DNA of 17,062 nucleotides from Bacteroidota bacterium. GTDB lineage: Bacteria; Bacteroidota; Bacteroidia; Chitinophagales; Chitinophagaceae. The stretch covers positions 1-17,062 of the forward strand of contig JAEYWX010000016.1 in assembly GCA_023428755.1 (NCBI GenBank). The letters are read 5' to 3'. Position 1 is the stretch's first letter. Each line of letters begins with the position of its first letter. The notes beneath the pieces are model-generated. The model was not told the origin of the DNA. It ran no database searches and saw nothing but the letters and a program-made list of their open reading frames with translations. Below, one piece after another: positions 6,899-14,515 of the stretch. The position numbers and the translations under genes were made by a program.

Positions 6899-6940
6899 TG
6901 TTTATTTACGTGAATAAGTTCTGTTGTTTCAAATGATTTG

Positions 6941-7189
6941 TTATGACTGCTGCCTGCGGGCAATCTCATCTCTGATTTTTTTCAGGTTCTGTACATTCAC
7001 AATAAACAATGGAAGGAAAATTACCGGCAGTATACTAAATACACCAAAGCCTCCTCGTACCGTTAAAAAAACGGAAGCTGCACTCATCAGCACAAGTGAA
7101 AGACCAAGTATGGGTGTTGTTCGTTTCAACACCGCTTCTTTATTTTTTAATTCGCCAATAGTGAATTGATCGAGGGACGGTTGTTTCAT
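6941..7189 (-). CDS. Small two-helix membrane protein, function unknown
   Basis: An 82-residue protein with a polar N-terminus (LDQFTIGELKNKEAVLKR), two adjacent hydrophobic segments (about 26-45 and 47-66) separated by an RGG turn, and a basic C-terminal helix (LKKIRDEIARRQQS). I recognise no family. It is the last gene of a minus-strand series and is convergent with the RRM gene. An 86-base gap separates it from the hydrolase gene upstream; whether it is co-transcribed cannot be judged. Confidence 0.6.
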   Translation of the reverse strand: MKQPSLDQFTIGELKNKEAVLKRTTPILGLSLVLMSAASVFLTVRGGFGVFSILPVIFLPLFIVNVQNLKKIRDEIARRQQS

Positions 7190-7275
7190 ACGCTTTCTAA
7201 TTTAAATAAGAATGAGTCAACTTAAAAATACAGAACATCTGTCATGCAATAGAGATGAGTAGTTGTAAAAAGCCA

Positions 7276-8034
7276 CTACTTCCTTTTTCCTGTTCGCCAT
7301 AACATCTCCACCAACGCATCCACTGCCGACCATTGCGGATTATGATCAGCTTCCAGTTGAATAACCGGCCAGCCTTTTTTCCTTGCACGTTCGGCCTGCA
7401 ACGCAAAATCATCGGTGGCAGCATCTACGCCTTTGGCAACTGTTAGAATATAAGTAGTAGCTAACTGCAACCGCTTTGCATTCGTAAGCGAAATTTTATC
7501 GGTAAATGTTTTTAACGGATGCGGTACATCTTTCGGTGGTGCCTGATCCGGCTTTACCCAGGCTGGTACTAAAAAACCATTGTTCGCCATCTTCATCACC
7601 CAATCGGCACGATCGCCCTGCATACTCACCACGCTTTCACCATCATCGGGCACAAATGCATCGAGGTAAATTAGTTTGCTGATCCGCTCCGGCACCTGGT
7701 CGGCCACACCGGTAATCACCATGCCACCATAACTATGTCCCACCAGGATAATATCGTGCAGGTCTTCAAACAAAATCATATTCACCACATCGTTGATATG
7801 CGTGGCTAATCCCACTTCCAATGATGCAAGATGCACACGTTCGCCCTGCCCTGTTAATGAAGGACGATACACAACAGCACCTCGTTCTGTAAGTAATGAA
7901 TCGGTTTTCTTAAATGCCCAGCTGCCACCCCATGCACCATGCACAATTACATACACTGGTTTTGCCTGCGCAAACATTGTAAACGAAATGATGGATGCGA
8001 TCAAAAACAAACTGAGCCGACGGAATTGTTTCAT
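7276..8034 (-). CDS. Secreted alpha/beta-hydrolase (esterase-like)
   Basis: Predicted 252 residues from the ATG at 8034. I prefer this start over the one at 8094 because it gives a proper signal peptide (KQFRR basic end, hydrophobic core, cut after MFAQA). HGAWGG (32-37) is the oxyanion-hole loop and GHSYGG (99-104) carries the nucleophile Ser101. His231, in ADHNPQWS, is the likely catalytic histidine. The acid may be Asp125 in LIYLDAFVPDDG, a segment typical of the plant methylesterase/hydroxynitrile-lyase-like branch of the superfamily, or a later Asp. The substrate is unknown, probably a small ester, and the protein should act in the periplasm or outside. It lies 73 bases downstream of the DUF2264 gene on the same strand, so the two may be co-transcribed. 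Confidence 0.82.
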   Translation of the reverse strand: MKQFRRLSLFLIASIISFTMFAQAKPVYVIVHGAWGGSWAFKKTDSLLTERGAVVYRPSLTGQGERVHLASLEVGLATHINDVVNMILFEDLHDIILVGHSYGGMVITGVADQVPERISKLIYLDAFVPDDGESVVSMQGDRADWVMKMANNGFLVPAWVKPDQAPPKDVPHPLKTFTDKISLTNAKRLQLATTYILTVAKGVDAATDDFALQAERARKKGWPVIQLEADHNPQWSAVDALVEMLWRTGKRK

Positions 8035-8107
8035 AGCAATAAATGTAAGGATAAATGGAAGTATTCCAAACGACGGTCGGGCAATCCCATACATACAAAA
8101 GCAGCTA

Positions 8108-9394
8108 CTAATCTACTTTATAATCTTTTTTCACAGCCTCTCCCCTCCATGCTTTTTTACTCGTCCAGGCCGCAGGCGCATCCGTCCAGAATGCATGCGA
8201 AGCCGGTAATCCCAAACTCAGAAAACCAAGTGTTGCCAGATACAAACTCCCGGTTGAGGTGTAGCGATCGGCAATGGATGGCTGATGCCCATTGAAACCT
8301 AAAACTAACCAACCGTTACTATCAAAATTTTGATTCCCGTCATACATGTTGTGTATAATAGCAGTTAAACCGCAACGTACCTGTGCCTGCGAAAGCGATG
8401 CCGGTAATTTTTCCATCAACGCTGTTTGCGCCAATACCTGGAATGCACCCGTACGATACGTGATGGAACGACCAAATGCAGGAAATGTTCCATCGGGTGC
8501 AATGATTCGTTCGAGAAATTCTGCATGACGTGCCATGCGTTGCACGGCAAGATCATACTCCTGTTGTGTTGCCATTTTCTTTTCAACCAATACAGCATAC
8601 AAATCAACCAGCATGGGATGTATCACAAATGAATTGTAATAGTCCATACTGAATTTTTCACCATCGCTGTACCAGCCATCGCCTGCATACCACTCTTTCA
8701 TTTTCCGTATTGCAAATTCGATACGCACAGGATCATGTTGTTCTCCGATTTTCAATAAAAAACCTTCGGTGATACCGGCAAACAATAACCAGTTACTGTA
8801 ACCCCCTTTTCTTGTCCGCAAGGATTTGAACTCATCGATGAAACGTTGCTTGGTTAATGCATCCAATGGTTGCCACAAAGCCTCCGGTGCACGAAGAAAT
8901 GCATGCGCAACAAATGCTGCATCTACTAACGGCTGTCCTTCGGTACGGAAATTTAAATAATCAGGATGAGTGGGATCTACGGCGTTTGCTAATCCTTTCA
9001 GTAATTCAGTACGTAACTGTTTCCGCATTTTTCCTTCAGCCGTTTCATCATCGGGCAAAGCCAGCCACGGTGCAATACCGGCCATTGTTCGCCCAACAGC
9101 TTCGAGATACGTAACCTTCTGTGCCTGCAGATGATAATCGGGAGCGAGTTCAAGCGGCATATTCTTGTTCAACGTTCCTTCTGAAAGATGATGCACTACC
9201 GGATAAGCAATTTTGTACAAAGTTTTCGTCCAAAAAGCCCTGTCTTCCGGGCCTGATGTTACAACAGGTTGCTGCTGTTCTTTTTTTGCTTTCTGCGCCT
9301 GTAGTTGTTGCCATGGATAAGCAAAACTCATCAGAACAACAAAAACAGCCATACATATAACCCGCCTGCGAAAGCAAACTTGTTGTATTCTCAT
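8108..9394 (-). CDS. DUF2264 family secreted protein
   Basis: A 428-residue protein with an N-terminal signal sequence (FRRRVICMAVFVVLMSFAYP, cut probably after LQAQ). The mature part matches what I know of DUF2264: RAFWTKTLYKIAYPVV, then YLEAVGRTMAGIAPWLALP, NFRTEGQPLVDAAFVAHAFLRAP, an NWLLFAGITEGFLL helix, WYAGDGWYSDGEKFSMDYYNSFVIHPML, and APDGTFPAFGRSITYRTGAFQ. The repeated helical pattern fits an alpha/alpha-toroid, as in glycan lyases and hydrolases. From memory, part of this family has been placed in a glycoside hydrolase family (GH154); I cannot check that. Conserved Asp, Glu and Tyr in the WYSDGEKFSMDYYNSF stretch are candidate active-site residues. The neighbours are a polytopic membrane protein upstream and an esterase-like hydrolase downstream, with no SusC/SusD pair in the window. 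Confidence 0.82.
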   Translation of the reverse strand: MRIQQVCFRRRVICMAVFVVLMSFAYPWQQLQAQKAKKEQQQPVVTSGPEDRAFWTKTLYKIAYPVVHHLSEGTLNKNMPLELAPDYHLQAQKVTYLEAVGRTMAGIAPWLALPDDETAEGKMRKQLRTELLKGLANAVDPTHPDYLNFRTEGQPLVDAAFVAHAFLRAPEALWQPLDALTKQRFIDEFKSLRTRKGGYSNWLLFAGITEGFLLKIGEQHDPVRIEFAIRKMKEWYAGDGWYSDGEKFSMDYYNSFVIHPMLVDLYAVLVEKKMATQQEYDLAVQRMARHAEFLERIIAPDGTFPAFGRSITYRTGAFQVLAQTALMEKLPASLSQAQVRCGLTAIIHNMYDGNQNFDSNGWLVLGFNGHQPSIADRYTSTGSLYLATLGFLSLGLPASHAFWTDAPAAWTSKKAWRGEAVKKDYKVD

Positions 9395-9468
9395 ATTGAT
9401 TGCGTTTAAGGCAATACAATGTAAGAATTAAGAATGGAACACGCAGCAGAATAAACAAATCCTTCGCA

Positions 9469-10200
9469 TCATCCTTTGATCATTGTTTTTAAAAATGTCT
9501 GGATCACTTCCGATTTTCCCATTGGCTCCAGTAATAAAATAAACAGGTTGATCCCCACTGCAACAAAAGTTGCAGGATGTTTTAGTTTGCCATATTTCCA
9601 TGCGGCAAGTAACAACATACCAATGATCATTACCTGTGCAATATAGATGGGCGTCATTATATCAATGTTTGGCCAGTCCTTGCGATAAATGCCGATATAA
9701 ACATTTTGCACGCCTCTTCCCAATGCCGGCATCATGATCAAAAACACCGTGCTGATGAGCCACCATGCATGATGTTCCATTTTTTTGCGATGGATGATAC
9801 TCATAATAACTGCATAACCAAAAGCCGTCATCATCACAATTTCTACAGCAGCTACACCAAAAAAGAACCAGGGTTGAAACGGACCAAAACGTTCCGGATT
9901 TTTTACGATGAGTTCGGTGGTTGCAATATCCCTGTGCAGCATGCTGAATGCTGTGAAGCAAACAGCACCGGCCATGAACATGCCAATAATGCCGTTGGTA
10001 CGATGAAGATTCAATTTGCCATGCGTTGCATAATATGGTTGAATAATGAGATACAAATACCAGATCGTACCGGTCCAGTAATGCACATGCACACTCCATG
10101 CATTGTCTGTAAAATCGCCCCAGTAATCTCTGAAAATACCTGCCTGCATAAAGAGCATGGGAACAAACATCCACTTGTATAAACTTTTGTAGCGTTGCAT
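9469..10200 (-). CDS. Polytopic membrane protein, His-rich
   Basis: A 243-residue protein with about six or seven membrane helices and no signal peptide. Several histidines lie near helix ends: HVHYW (about 38-42), THGKLNLHRTNG (about 59-70), and HRKKMEHHAWW (about 137-147). This spacing recalls heme- or quinone-interacting membrane proteins and the DUF2306 group, but the resemblance is loose and I assign no function. It is the first gene of the minus-strand series and has its own promoter candidate (10260-10290). It lies 152 bases downstream of oxyR on the same strand. Confidence 0.7.
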   Translation of the reverse strand: MQRYKSLYKWMFVPMLFMQAGIFRDYWGDFTDNAWSVHVHYWTGTIWYLYLIIQPYYATHGKLNLHRTNGIIGMFMAGAVCFTAFSMLHRDIATTELIVKNPERFGPFQPWFFFGVAAVEIVMMTAFGYAVIMSIIHRKKMEHHAWWLISTVFLIMMPALGRGVQNVYIGIYRKDWPNIDIMTPIYIAQVMIIGMLLLAAWKYGKLKHPATFVAVGINLFILLLEPMGKSEVIQTFLKTMIKG

Positions 10201-10259
10201 GGTTGAGAAATTGTTTTAAAGAAAGAAGGCAAACAGAATGTTTCGTTTCGTTTGAAGAA

Positions 10260-10290
10260 GAAAGATAAAACGAGCGCCTTATTTATGCAA
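10260..10290 (-). promoter_or_regulatory. Candidate promoter of the His-rich membrane protein gene
   Basis: The minus strand reads TTG (plus 10288-10290), exactly 20 bases, then TATCTTTC (plus 10260-10267), one base off TAnnTTTG. It would give a leader of about 55 bases. It suggests the gene is not simply read through from oxyR. Confidence 0.45.
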
Positions 10291-10352
10291 TAGCGATTAT
10301 TCGTTAGAACAAATAAAACAATTCATCAACTATATGTTTCTGATTCAATTGC

Positions 10353-11288
10353 TCAATAGCTGATATCCACCACTTTTTTTCTGCTTAGCTTTTGCATGGG
10401 CTTGGGTACTATACTGAGAATTTCTTCTTTCAGCGTTTGAATCAACTTTGTTTTTAAATGATCCCGGTGAATCACGAGACTAACTTCTCTGGCAGGCCGT
10501 GGTTCTTTCAACTGTTTTACCAGCTTCAGTTGCGGCTTGGTAAATTCCATTACTGCCAACTCCGGCAAAATGGTAATACCATCACTTTTATCAACCATGC
10601 GTTTCAATGTTTCAAGATTCCCGGTTTCGTAGCGGAAATTTAGACCTGAATATTTTTGCAGTTCGCAAAGGTTTAATATCTGTGAACGGAAACAATGCCC
10701 TTCTTCCAATAGCCACAGCTGGTTGGGATCGATCTCCGTCGGCAACACATATTTCTTATCGTACAAGGCATTGTTTTTAGACACATACACAAACAGTTCT
10801 TCATAAAACAATACATCCTCCTTAATCGATGAATCCTTCAACGGCGTCACCACAATGCCACAATCAAGACGGTTGTTTTTCAGTTCCTGCACAATTTCTT
10901 CGGTAATGATCTCCCGCACCACCAGGTTCACCTGCGGATATTTATCCCTGATATTTTTAAACAGTGGCGGCAACAGGTACGGAGCAATGGTGGGAATAAT
11001 TCCAATGCGGATCTCACCACTCATACTATCCTGCTGCTCGGAGATCAGCTGCCGTATCAAACCCGCATCCCGCAACACGATCCGTGCCTGTGCAATAATA
11101 CGGGCACCAATTTCAGTTGGGATCACCGGCTGTTTGGTACGGTCAAAGATCTTCACCCCCAACTCCTCTTCCAGTTTCTGGATCTGCATACTGAGGGTGG
11201 GTTGTGTTACAAAACACTTTTCAGATGCCAGCACAAAATGCCGGTGTGTATCGAGTGCTACAATGTATTCAAGCTGCGTTAACGTCAT
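10353..11288 (-). CDS. oxyR: Hydrogen peroxide sensor, LysR-family activator OxyR
   Basis: A 311-residue LysR-type regulator. The N-terminal winged helix-turn-helix covers about 1-60 (LTQLEYIVAL, then the recognition helix around TQPTLSMQIQKLEEEL). The effector domain follows from about 90. The segment EEGHCFRSQILNLCEL puts cysteines at 199 and 208, the same numbers as the peroxide-reactive pair of E. coli OxyR, which form a disulfide on oxidation. The motif and the divergent katG make the assignment firm. In Bacteroidota, OxyR activates katG, dps and ahpCF; here the only visible target is katG. The start at 11288 matches the usual LysR N-terminus. No clear terminator was seen in the 152 bases after the stop. 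Confidence 0.93.
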   Translation of the reverse strand: MTLTQLEYIVALDTHRHFVLASEKCFVTQPTLSMQIQKLEEELGVKIFDRTKQPVIPTEIGARIIAQARIVLRDAGLIRQLISEQQDSMSGEIRIGIIPTIAPYLLPPLFKNIRDKYPQVNLVVREIITEEIVQELKNNRLDCGIVVTPLKDSSIKEDVLFYEELFVYVSKNNALYDKKYVLPTEIDPNQLWLLEEGHCFRSQILNLCELQKYSGLNFRYETGNLETLKRMVDKSDGITILPELAVMEFTKPQLKLVKQLKEPRPAREVSLVIHRDHLKTKLIQTLKEEILSIVPKPMQKLSRKKVVDISY

Positions 11289-11297
11289 AGAAATTAA

Positions 11298-11328
11298 TTA
11301 TATCTTTATAAAAATAATCAATTTGATT
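11298..11328. promoter_or_regulatory. Candidate OxyR operator region
   Basis: Two AT-rich dyads lie side by side between oxyR and katG: TTATA-TCTT-TATAA (11298-11311) and AATCAA-T-TTGATT (11316-11328). The second overlaps the katG -33 box. They do not match the E. coli OxyR spacing (ATAG-N7-CTAT repeated) exactly, so the assignment rests on position and symmetry. Confidence 0.4.
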
Positions 11329-11353
11329 TATTTCGACTTCCTGTTTAACATTG
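11322..11353 (+). promoter_or_regulatory. katG promoter
   Basis: TTTG (11322-11325), 20 bases, then TAACATTG (11346-11353), one base off TAnnTTTG. The predicted transcript starts near 11359 with a leader of about 75 bases. An imperfect -7 box fits a promoter that needs an activator. Confidence 0.5.
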
Positions 11354-11432
11354 CACCCGGTAACACATCACCACATACCACTTCTGTTATTTATTGTTAC
11401 TGTAATTACTAAAATCAATAAACCATTTACAA

Positions 11433-13667
11433 ATGAGTAATGACAATCCGCACAGCAACACATCGTACAATGTAAACGATGCAGCCAAGTGTCCATTCAT
11501 GAACGGTTCGCTGAAAAGCAGCGCCGGCGGTGGTACCAGCAACCGTGACTGGTGGCCCAATCAACTGAAGTTGAACATTCTCCGCCAGCACTCTACCCTG
11601 TCGAACCCCATGGGTGAGCAATTTAATTATGCAGAAGAATTTAAGAAACTTGATCTCGCAGCTGTAAAAAAAGATCTGGCTGAATTGATGACAACCTCGC
11701 AGGATTGGTGGCCTGCCGATTATGGTCATTACGGTCCTTTTATGATTCGTATGGCATGGCATAGTGCAGGTACCTATCGTATCTGGGATGGTCGTGGCGG
11801 CGGCGGTGCAGGCACACAACGTTTTGCACCCTTGAATAGCTGGCCCGACAATGCCAATTTAGATAAAGCACGTTTACTGCTTTGGCCCATTAAACAGAAA
11901 TACGGCAAGAAACTTTCCTGGGCTGATCTGATGATCCTGGCTGGTAATGTGGCACTCGAAATAATGGATTTTAAAACATACGGCTTTGCAGGCGGACGTG
12001 CAGATGTGTGGGAAGCGCCGGAAGATATTTACTGGGGTTCTGAAACCGAATGGCTGGGCGACAAACGTTATACCGGCGACCGTGAACTCGAAAACCCATT
12101 AGGTGCTGTACAAATGGGATTGATCTATGTAAATCCCGAAGGGCCAAACGGCAATCCTGATCCATTGGCTGCTGCAAGAGATATTCGTGAAACCTTTGGC
12201 CGTATGGCAATGAACGATGAAGAAACCGTTGCCCTCATTGCAGGCGGACATACATTTGGTAAAACACATGGCGCTGCCGATCCTTCCAAATATGTAGCAC
12301 GTGAACCGGCAGCTGCAGGGATTGAAGAGCAAGGTCTCGGTTGGAAAAACAGTTTTGGTACAGGTGCCGGCGCAGATACAATTACCAGTGGATTGGAAGG
12401 TGCATGGACCACTACGCCCACTAAATGGAGCAACAACTATTTTGAAAACCTGTTTGGCTATGAGTGGGAACTCACCAAGAGCCCGGCCGGTGCACATCAA
12501 TGGAAACCAAAAGGCAATGCAGGCGAAGGATTGGTACCCGATGCACACGATCCTGCAAAACGTCATGCACCATTTATGCTCACTACCGATCTGGCATTAC
12601 GTGTTGATCCTGCATACGAAAAAATCTCCCGTCGTTTTTACGAGAACCCCGATGAGTTTGCCGATGCATTTGCACGTGCCTGGTTTAAATTAACACATCG
12701 TGATATGGGACCACGTGCCCGTTACCTCGGCCCTGAAGTACCGGCTGAAGTATTGATCTGGCAAGACCCGATCCCGGCTGTTGATTTTGAATTGATCAAC
12801 GACCAGGATATTTCAGCGTTGAAAGCAAAAATTCTTGCCAGCGGATTAACCGTGAGCGAACTGGTATCAACCGCATGGGCATCTGCTTCTACCTTCCGTG
12901 GTTCTGATAAGCGTGGCGGCGCCAATGGTGCACGCATTCGTTTGGCTCCACAGAAATACTGGGCTGTAAACAACCCACAACAATTAAGTAAAGTATTAGA
13001 TGCGCTGGAAGCAATTCAGAAAGAATTCAATGGCGCCAACGGAACCAAAAAAGTTTCACTGGCCGATCTGATTGTATTAGGTGGTTGTGCTGCAATTGAA
13101 CAGGCTGCTAAAAATGCAGGCGTTACCGTAACAGTTCCATTCACTGCAGGAAGAAACGATGCTACACAGGAACAAACAGATGTGGAATCATTTGCAGTAT
13201 TAGAACCGGCAGCCGATGGTTTCCGGAACTATCTGAGCAAACGTGCTACTGTATCATCGGAAGAAATGCTGGTTGATAAGGCACAACTGCTGAACCTTAC
13301 AGCTCCTGAAATGACAGCGCTGGTAGGTGGCATGCGTGTACTGGATACCAACTTCGATGGTTCAAAACATGGCGTGTTTACAACAACACCCGGTGCACTT
13401 ACCAACGATTTCTTTGTAAACCTGCTTGACTTCGGTACTACCTGGAAAGCGGCTGATCCCGTACAGCAAGGTTTCTTTGGAACCGATCGTGCAACAGGCG
13501 ATTTGAAATGGACAGCTACACGTGTTGATCTCATTTTTGGTTCCAACTCCGAACTCCGTGCCATTGCCGAAGTATATGGCTGTGCGGATGGAAAAGAAAA
13601 GTTTGTGAACGATTTTGTAGCAGCCTGGAACAAGGTGATGAACCTCGACCGTTTTGATTTGGCGTAA
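11433..13667 (+). CDS. katG: Catalase-peroxidase KatG
   Basis: A 744-residue bifunctional heme enzyme that breaks down hydrogen peroxide and oxidises small donors. The N-terminal active domain has the distal triad Arg106, Trp109 and His110 in MIRMAWHSAG. The proximal heme ligand is His273 in AGGHTFGKTHG. The residues of the catalase-specific covalent adduct are all present: Trp109, Tyr232 (GLIYVNPEG) and Met258 (FGRMAMND). The C-terminal, heme-free duplicated domain runs from about 430 to the end, and the full length is normal for the family. No signal peptide is seen, so it is cytoplasmic. The gene diverges from oxyR and ends at a strong terminator. The ATG at 11433 gives the typical Cys-Pro-Phe N-terminal segment (KCPFMNG). 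Confidence 0.97.
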   Translation: MSNDNPHSNTSYNVNDAAKCPFMNGSLKSSAGGGTSNRDWWPNQLKLNILRQHSTLSNPMGEQFNYAEEFKKLDLAAVKKDLAELMTTSQDWWPADYGHYGPFMIRMAWHSAGTYRIWDGRGGGGAGTQRFAPLNSWPDNANLDKARLLLWPIKQKYGKKLSWADLMILAGNVALEIMDFKTYGFAGGRADVWEAPEDIYWGSETEWLGDKRYTGDRELENPLGAVQMGLIYVNPEGPNGNPDPLAAARDIRETFGRMAMNDEETVALIAGGHTFGKTHGAADPSKYVAREPAAAGIEEQGLGWKNSFGTGAGADTITSGLEGAWTTTPTKWSNNYFENLFGYEWELTKSPAGAHQWKPKGNAGEGLVPDAHDPAKRHAPFMLTTDLALRVDPAYEKISRRFYENPDEFADAFARAWFKLTHRDMGPRARYLGPEVPAEVLIWQDPIPAVDFELINDQDISALKAKILASGLTVSELVSTAWASASTFRGSDKRGGANGARIRLAPQKYWAVNNPQQLSKVLDALEAIQKEFNGANGTKKVSLADLIVLGGCAAIEQAAKNAGVTVTVPFTAGRNDATQEQTDVESFAVLEPAADGFRNYLSKRATVSSEEMLVDKAQLLNLTAPEMTALVGGMRVLDTNFDGSKHGVFTTTPGALTNDFFVNLLDFGTTWKAADPVQQGFFGTDRATGDLKWTATRVDLIFGSNSELRAIAEVYGCADGKEKFVNDFVAAWNKVMNLDRFDLA

Positions 13668-13696
13668 TCGTAAATAAGCATAAGAATCAAGTACAA

Positions 13697-13724
13697 ACCG
13701 GCCCGGCAACGGGTCGGTTTTTTT
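13697..13724 (+). terminator. Intrinsic terminator of katG
   Basis: A 9-bp GC-rich stem (13697-13705 with 13710-13718, one G-T pair), loop GCAA, and seven T (13718-13724). It starts 29 bases after the stop codon. Confidence 0.9.
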
Positions 13725-13785
13725 ATGCAGGGTTGCCACCTTTTTTCACTCACTACTACCGGCTATCGGCTTGTTATGATTACTA

Positions 13786-13897
13786 CTTGTCCCTTGTACC
13801 TTGTTCCTAGTCCCTTGCACCTTGCACCTTGTACCTTGCACCTTGTCCCTTGTACCTTGTTCCTTGCACCTTGTGCCTTGTATCTTGTGCCTTGTCC
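13786..13897 (+). repeat. Tandem array of 16 heptamers, consensus CTTGNNC
   Basis: Sixteen units of exactly 7 bases with no slippage. Fourteen units match CTTGNNC; unit 4 is CTAGTCC and unit 14 is CTTGTAT. The variable pair is mostly TA, CA, TC, TT or TG. Units 1-3 recur as units 9-11, so there is a 56-base higher-order period. The array stops 2 bases before the VOC gene's stop codon. Reading frames through it are low-complexity artefacts. Confidence 0.95.
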
Positions 13898-13899
13898 CT

Positions 13900-14331
13900 T
13901 CACTCCTGCTTTGCATCATAACTCACCATCCATTCAATACCGTATTGATCACGGAACATGCCAAAATACGCACCCCAGGGACTGTCGGCCATTGGCATTT
14001 CAATAGTGCCGCCGATTGAAAGACCATGAAACAAATGGTCGGCTTCTTCTTTACTCGCTGCTGCAATGGAAATTTTACTTCTTGTTTCCTGTAAATTATG
14101 TGTACCCATAAACGAAGGTGTATCACTGCCGAGTAACACACTGTTGCTACCAATGGGCAATGCAATATGCGCCAGTTTATCGTGTTCGGTTTCCGGCATG
14201 GGATATTCCTCGCTTAACATCTCTTTGAACCGAACAAGCGTAGTGAAAGTTCCGCCAAATACTGATTTATAAAAGTTAAATGCTTCTTCTGCATTACCAT
14301 TGAAATGAATGTAAGGACTGATCTCTGCCAT
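13900..14331 (-). CDS. VOC-superfamily protein, PhnB-like
   Basis: A 143-residue cytoplasmic protein of the vicinal-oxygen-chelate (glyoxalase/bleomycin resistance) superfamily, PhnB-like branch. It has the usual start MAEISPYIHFNGNAEEAFNFYKSVFGG and end WGAYFGMFRDQYGIEWMVSY. Two beta-alpha-beta-beta-beta modules would form one barrel. Histidines at 9 and 55 (AHIALPIG) and acidic residues near the end are possible metal ligands, but the substrate is unknown. PhnB-type proteins are often labelled 3-demethylubiquinone methyltransferase by old transfer; I see no support for that. The promoter candidate is at 14366-14396. The coding end abuts the heptamer array, so its mRNA probably runs into it. 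Confidence 0.85.
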   Translation of the reverse strand: MAEISPYIHFNGNAEEAFNFYKSVFGGTFTTLVRFKEMLSEEYPMPETEHDKLAHIALPIGSNSVLLGSDTPSFMGTHNLQETRSKISIAAASKEEADHLFHGLSIGGTIEMPMADSPWGAYFGMFRDQYGIEWMVSYDAKQE

Positions 14332-14365
14332 GATGATTGTTTTTGGTTTGTAACTGCTAACAGAT

Positions 14366-14396
14366 CAAACCTACAACTTTACAAAAGCAAACGCAA
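14366..14396 (-). promoter_or_regulatory. Promoter of the VOC gene
   Basis: The minus strand reads TTG (plus 14394-14396), 20 bases, then TAGGTTTG (plus 14366-14373), a full -7 match. The leader would be about 30 bases. Confidence 0.55.
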
Positions 14397-14452
14397 GGGG
14401 CATCAGCGACGAAGGCAAGGGTAATTGCGACGAGTGATCGTTCCCATGCAAT

Positions 14453-14478
14453 AAAAAAAGTTTGTCCGCCGGAGGCGG
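14453..14478 (-). terminator. Terminator of the VGIG-repeat protein gene
   Basis: On the minus strand CCGCC-TCC-GGCGG (plus 14466-14478) is followed by ACAAAC and seven T (plus A-run 14453-14459). The loop is only three bases and the T-run is six bases away, so it is a moderate terminator. The palindrome TCCGCCGGAGGCGG also resembles GC-rich elements dispersed in some Bacteroidota genomes. Confidence 0.55.
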
Positions 14479-14515
14479 TGGCAGCATCCCCTGGCCAACG
14501 GAAGGTTCCTGCTTC

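Noticed and set aside
8035..8094. Upstream ATG extending the alpha/beta-hydrolase by 20 residues
   Set aside because: It would bury the signal peptide behind a non-basic segment; the ATG at 8034 gives a standard signal sequence.
8108..9360. Plus-strand ORFs opposite the DUF2264 gene
   Set aside because: They are antisense shadows; the minus-strand frame carries a signal peptide and a recognisable family sequence.
13786..13897. CRISPR array
   Set aside because: Units are 7 bases, contiguous and without spacers; no cas genes are present.
13725..14019. Plus-strand ORFs through the CTTGNNC array (LVPCTLHLVPC-like proteins)
   Set aside because: They are translations of a 7-base repeat in shifting frames and run antisense into the VOC gene; no start context or independent support.
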